Source: Anaerolineae bacterium (lineage in GTDB: Bacteria; Chloroflexota; Anaerolineae; B4-G1; SLSP01). From it: DNA of 16,243 nucleotides. A program made the translations under genes and the position numbers. The DNA is taken from positions 1 through 16,243 of the forward strand of contig JAFGNI010000116.1 of assembly GCA_016927095.1 (NCBI GenBank), read 5' to 3'. How positions within the stretch are numbered: position 1 is the first letter of the stretch; each line of letters starts with the position of its first letter. This document shows, in pieces, positions 14,235 to 16,243 of this stretch. The notes beneath the pieces were generated by a model. It made no database searches, was not told the origin of the DNA, and saw only the letters and a program-made list of their open reading frames with translations.

Positions 14235-15232
14235 AGATCAACCTCCATCGTGGGTAGATCCCGGTGACGTGTACCGGCGTCGTCCTCTGCAAAACGGTTT
14301 TCTGGGCCAGCTGAAACCAGCGGTTCGACCACAGCACGCGCGATGTCATTCAGCAGCGTGGGATCCCGCCACAGAAGCGCGTCAATCTGTACCGCAGTCG
14401 CACCCAGCGTCAGACAAGCCAGCGCATCAGCCACCGATGCGATACCACCACACGCGATCACGGGAACGGAGAGCTTCCCCGCCCACCGCGACAGGGTGTG
14501 CAGCAGCAGCGGAAAAAGGGCTGGACCATAGAGACGACCACGGATGAAGCGCGCAACGCCGACTACGTCGGGCGCAACGCCGATCACGTCGGGCGCAACG
14601 CCGATCACGTCGGGCGCAACGCCGATCACGTCGGGCGCAACGCCGTTCTCATGTTCGCCAGATGGCAGGGGCAGAACAGCCCGAGGCGGCGCTGTCAAGG
14701 TCACAGCATCGGCACCGGCAGCGACGAGACGCGTGGCAAGATCATCAACGCGCCCGAAGGGGATCTTCACAATCACCGGCAGATCTCCCTCTTCGACCGC
14801 AGCCGAAAGCAGCGTGCAAGCTGCCTGTGGCTTGATGTCCTCGATAAATCCGAGCTCGATGCCACGCACATTCTGGACGCCAGACAGGTGTGCTACGGCT
14901 CGCGCGATCTCAGCCGGTCGCGTGGCGAGGAGGTGCACGATGACAGGAACCGGAAGACGCGCCCAGGACGGGCCGAATTGGCGCACCAGCCTGCGGAGCC
15001 CGGGATTGGGCCAACCGGTGTGGACCACGAAGTGGTCCCCTCTGACGCCGATGCGGTGACCACTGGCAGCACGTCGCGGCCGGAAGCTGACGGGATTGGT
15101 CACCACAGCCCCCAGCTTCGAGAGCTCGACCAGATCGTGGTAGGCCTCGCCAAACCCAAATGCCCCTGTCGCCGGCATCACCGGCACCGCAATGGGACAA
15201 CCATACTTGTGCTTCGGCGCCAACTCTATCAT
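14231..15232 (-). CDS. PyrD-like (dihydroorotate dehydrogenase family) TIM-barrel protein, divergent, with internal heptad repeats
   Basis: A 333-residue protein of the dihydroorotate dehydrogenase fold. Recognisable parts are TGAFGFGEAY near the N-terminus, GAVVTNPVSF, HTGWPNPGLRRL, VIVKIPFG (154-161), AAGADAVTLTAPP, GPALFPLLLHTL and VPVIACGGIASVADALACLTLGATAVQI, the last forming the FMN phosphate site. The catalytic N-x-S-C-P-N loop of class 1B enzymes is missing: the sequence there reads GIELGFIEDIKP (124-135), and the usual N-T pair after the sixth strand is T-A. It is therefore unlikely to oxidise dihydroorotate. Residues 197-227 are four heptads of GVAPDV[IV] inserted in the loop before GPALFPL. 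The C-terminal tail includes codons from interspersed repeat locus 5. The ATG at 15232 overlaps the stop of the PyrK-like gene (ATGA). It probably works with that protein as an FMN enzyme of unknown substrate. Confidence 0.8.
   Translation of the reverse strand: MIELAPKHKYGCPIAVPVMPATGAFGFGEAYHDLVELSKLGAVVTNPVSFRPRRAASGHRIGVRGDHFVVHTGWPNPGLRRLVRQFGPSWARLPVPVIVHLLATRPAEIARAVAHLSGVQNVRGIELGFIEDIKPQAACTLLSAAVEEGDLPVIVKIPFGRVDDLATRLVAAGADAVTLTAPPRAVLPLPSGEHENGVAPDVIGVAPDVIGVAPDVIGVAPDVVGVARFIRGRLYGPALFPLLLHTLSRWAGKLSVPVIACGGIASVADALACLTLGATAVQIDALLWRDPTLLNDIARAVVEPLVSAGPENRFAEDDAGTRHRDLPTMEVDL
14258..14279. repeat. 21-bp interspersed repeat, locus 5 (one unit)
   Basis: A single copy reading CCGGT-GACGTGT-ACCGG with degenerate flanks, in the last codons of the PyrD-like gene, read on the minus strand as AGTRHRD. 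This frame differs from the S-P-V-x-x-T-G frame used in ubiE and the ferredoxin gene. Confidence 0.7.
14551..14645. repeat. Tandem 21-bp repeat inside the PyrD-like gene (4 units plus 11 bp)
   Basis: Units at 14551-14571, 14572-14592, 14593-14613 and 14614-14634, followed by 11 bases of a fifth. The last three full units are identical; the first differs at two bases (GACTACG for GATCACG). On the minus strand they encode GVAPDV[IV] heptads, so copy-number change keeps the frame. The near identity suggests recent amplification. The unit has the same length as the interspersed repeat and some shared letters (GGCG, AAC, ACGT), but I cannot show a common origin. Confidence 0.95.
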
Positions 15233-16002
15233 GGCAGGAAATCCATCAGGTCGAGGACCGGGCCGTCGACACAAGCCCGGCGCTCCCCATGACGCGTCTT
15301 GACGCGACAGACATCGCAGACGCCCACACCACAGGGCATCGGGACCCGCACCAAAGCCTGGGCGAAATCTGCTTGCGGCTGAAGCCGAGCATCGCGTACC
15401 AGACGAGCTAATGCCGAATACCGCTCAGTGGCTGCCGCCAAACAGATTCGATCAGCCCAAACGACCAACTCCTGAATCTGGCCGAGCGCGCGTTCCATAC
15501 CGGTTGGAGCAGATCCACCGGACTCCAACGGTCCCAAGTAGCCGGCCGAGCCATCCAGCGTGACGAGGGTAAGTTCCAGCGCGGGGGGGAATTGCGTAGG
15601 TGACGGAAGCCGCCACCTCGTCGTTGCCTCGATCACGAGGGCAACGGCCGGCGCCATCTGCGTGAGCGGCAGCAGCCACGGCAGTTGGTCGACCTCCGCA
15701 ATGAGCAGCAGGCGCACCACCGACCCGCCAGGTCGATCGAGGCGGAATCCCCGCCCCAAGGGACCGAGTACATCGACCTCTGCACCCGGAAGCAGTCGCG
15801 TCGCCGCGTGACCCGGCGGCAAGACCGTCGTGAAGCCGTGTTCGTCCATCGCGGTGGGGAAAAGGGCCTCGCGAACGGGCCCGCCCAGATCGGCCAGGAC
15901 ATAGGCACCTGGATCCGGGGGGTGCTCCAACGCCAGGGTCACTTCCCAGAAGGGAGGAGACGGACGCATACTCCGCAACGTAGCGGTCTGTCGTTTGGTC
16001 AT
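15229..16002 (-). CDS. PyrK-like iron-sulfur flavoprotein subunit, degenerate nucleotide sites
   Basis: A 257-residue protein of the PyrK / ferredoxin reductase-like family. The C-terminal [2Fe-2S] site is intact: C224, C229, C232 and C244 in PCGVGVCDVCRVK and RRACVDGPVLDL, just as in dihydroorotate dehydrogenase electron-transfer subunits. VDVLGPLGRGF (76-86) marks the end of the flavin domain. However, the R-x-Y-S flavin motif is absent, and the glycine-rich NAD loop (GGG-x-G-x-APL) is replaced by LLLIAEVDQLPWLLPL, so it may not accept NAD(P)H. The start at 16002 has no strong ribosome site; an ATG 33 bases downstream (residue 12) is possible. It is the first gene of a three-gene overlapping unit with the PyrD-like and [IVY]-P-[ILV] repeat proteins. 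An electron-transfer role for the PyrD-like partner is inferred. Confidence 0.85.
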   Translation of the reverse strand: MTKRQTATLRSMRPSPPFWEVTLALEHPPDPGAYVLADLGGPVREALFPTAMDEHGFTTVLPPGHAATRLLPGAEVDVLGPLGRGFRLDRPGGSVVRLLLIAEVDQLPWLLPLTQMAPAVALVIEATTRWRLPSPTQFPPALELTLVTLDGSAGYLGPLESGGSAPTGMERALGQIQELVVWADRICLAAATERYSALARLVRDARLQPQADFAQALVRVPMPCGVGVCDVCRVKTRHGERRACVDGPVLDLMDFLP

Positions 16003-16067
16003 AGGAAAGCGCCCATCACGCTGTTGCCACTAGACGATCAACCGAGCCTCAGTGCGCCCAACATGCA

Positions 16068-16117
16068 CAGTCTCCGAATCCCGGCGTATGGTAGACCTGC
16101 ACAAGACTCGGAGACTG
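16068..16117. repeat. Inverted repeat upstream of the PyrK-like gene
   Basis: CAGTCTCCGA (16068-16077) and TCGGAGACTG (16108-16117) are perfect 10-bp inverted arms with a 30-nt interval. They could form a long-loop hairpin in the leader of the minus-strand operon or be paired operator half-sites. No T-run follows on either strand. Confidence 0.55.
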
Positions 16118-16143
16118 CGTTCGACGACGTTTCAGGTCTCGAA

Positions 16144-16191
16144 ACTCGCTTGACGAATCAAGCACGGTGCTGCGACGCTCAGCAAGCGAGT
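16144..16191. repeat. Second inverted repeat upstream of the PyrK-like gene
   Basis: ACTCGCTTG (16144-16152) and CAAGCGAGT (16183-16191) are perfect 9-bp arms 30 nt apart, the same interval as in the neighbouring inverted repeat. It ends 2 bp before interspersed repeat locus 6. Confidence 0.55.
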
Positions 16192-16193
16192 CA

Positions 16194-16243
16194 TACCGGC
16201 GAACCGGTGACGTGTACCGGCAAACCGGTGACGTGTACCGGCA
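16194..16243. repeat. 21-bp interspersed repeat, locus 6 (2 units, continues past the window)
   Basis: Two clean units, ACCGG-CGAA-CCGGT-GACGTGT and ACCGG-CAAA-CCGGT-GACGTGT, then ACCGGCA at the window edge. These are the most regular copies seen. They are not inside a gene visible here, but the array may reach a gene beyond the right end. Confidence 0.92.

Noticed and set aside
14231..15232. Genuine dihydroorotate dehydrogenase (pyrD)
   Set aside because: The catalytic N-x-S-C-P-N loop and the N-T pair are missing, so only the fold family is claimed.
16068..16117. tRNA or small structured RNA
   Set aside because: The arms are 10 bp with a 30-nt interval; no anticodon arm, T-loop GTTCGA or CCA-like end can be fitted.

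Overview
The window is a GC-rich bacterial segment, densely packed with genes, most of them on the minus strand. Three things suggest a Chloroflexota-like organism: a large membrane glycosyltransferase whose C-terminal half holds beta-sandwich modules of the 'VAPGE..LYW' type, a ferredoxin-dependent 2-oxoacid oxidoreductase, and a Na+-pumping decarboxylase. This assignment is an inference from gene style, not from a marker gene.

Layout. Positions 1-3503 (plus strand) hold the C-terminal part of a GT39-like membrane protein, a polyprenol-phosphate mannosyltransferase-like GT2 enzyme, and an MFS exporter that overlaps it by ATGA. Together these look like a lipid-linked sugar / export group. Positions 3504-4000 hold a decayed META/HslJ domain gene with a frameshift. 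An aldo/keto reductase follows at 4001-5002 (minus). Positions 5099-7913 (minus) are a complete four-gene 2-oxoacid:ferredoxin oxidoreductase operon in the order ferredoxin, alpha, beta, gamma. A strong hairpin at 8048-8081 separates it from the next operon. Positions 8090-12585 (minus) are a methylmalonyl-CoA decarboxylase-type Na+ pump: carboxyltransferase, OadG-like gamma, biotin carrier, an unexpected GNAT acetyltransferase, and OadB-like beta. Positions 12772-13578 (minus) hold a UbiE/MenG methyltransferase, preceded by a consensus -10 box. Positions 13725-16002 (minus) are a tightly overlapped trio: a PyrK-like iron-sulfur protein, a PyrD-like TIM-barrel protein and a membrane-anchored protein made of repeated [IVY]-P-[ILV] strands.

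How it fits together. The oxidoreductase yields acyl-CoA and reduced ferredoxin from 2-oxoacids. The decarboxylase pump would turn methylmalonyl-CoA to propionyl-CoA decarboxylation into a sodium gradient. MenG makes menaquinone. The theme is anaerobic or flexible energy metabolism.

The most unusual signal is a family of 21-bp repeats, ACCGG-N4-CCGGT-N7, at six places (2234, 5073, 7586, 13475, 14258, 16194). Five of the six overlap the first or last codons of a gene in an open frame, adding T-G-x-P-V type tails to at least four different proteins. The arms are mutually inverted, so both strands of a unit encode almost the same heptapeptide. A second, tandem 21-bp repeat (14551-14645) lengthens an internal loop of the PyrD-like protein. 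Together they suggest a small repeat that spreads in multiples of seven codons and is tolerated at protein ends and loops.
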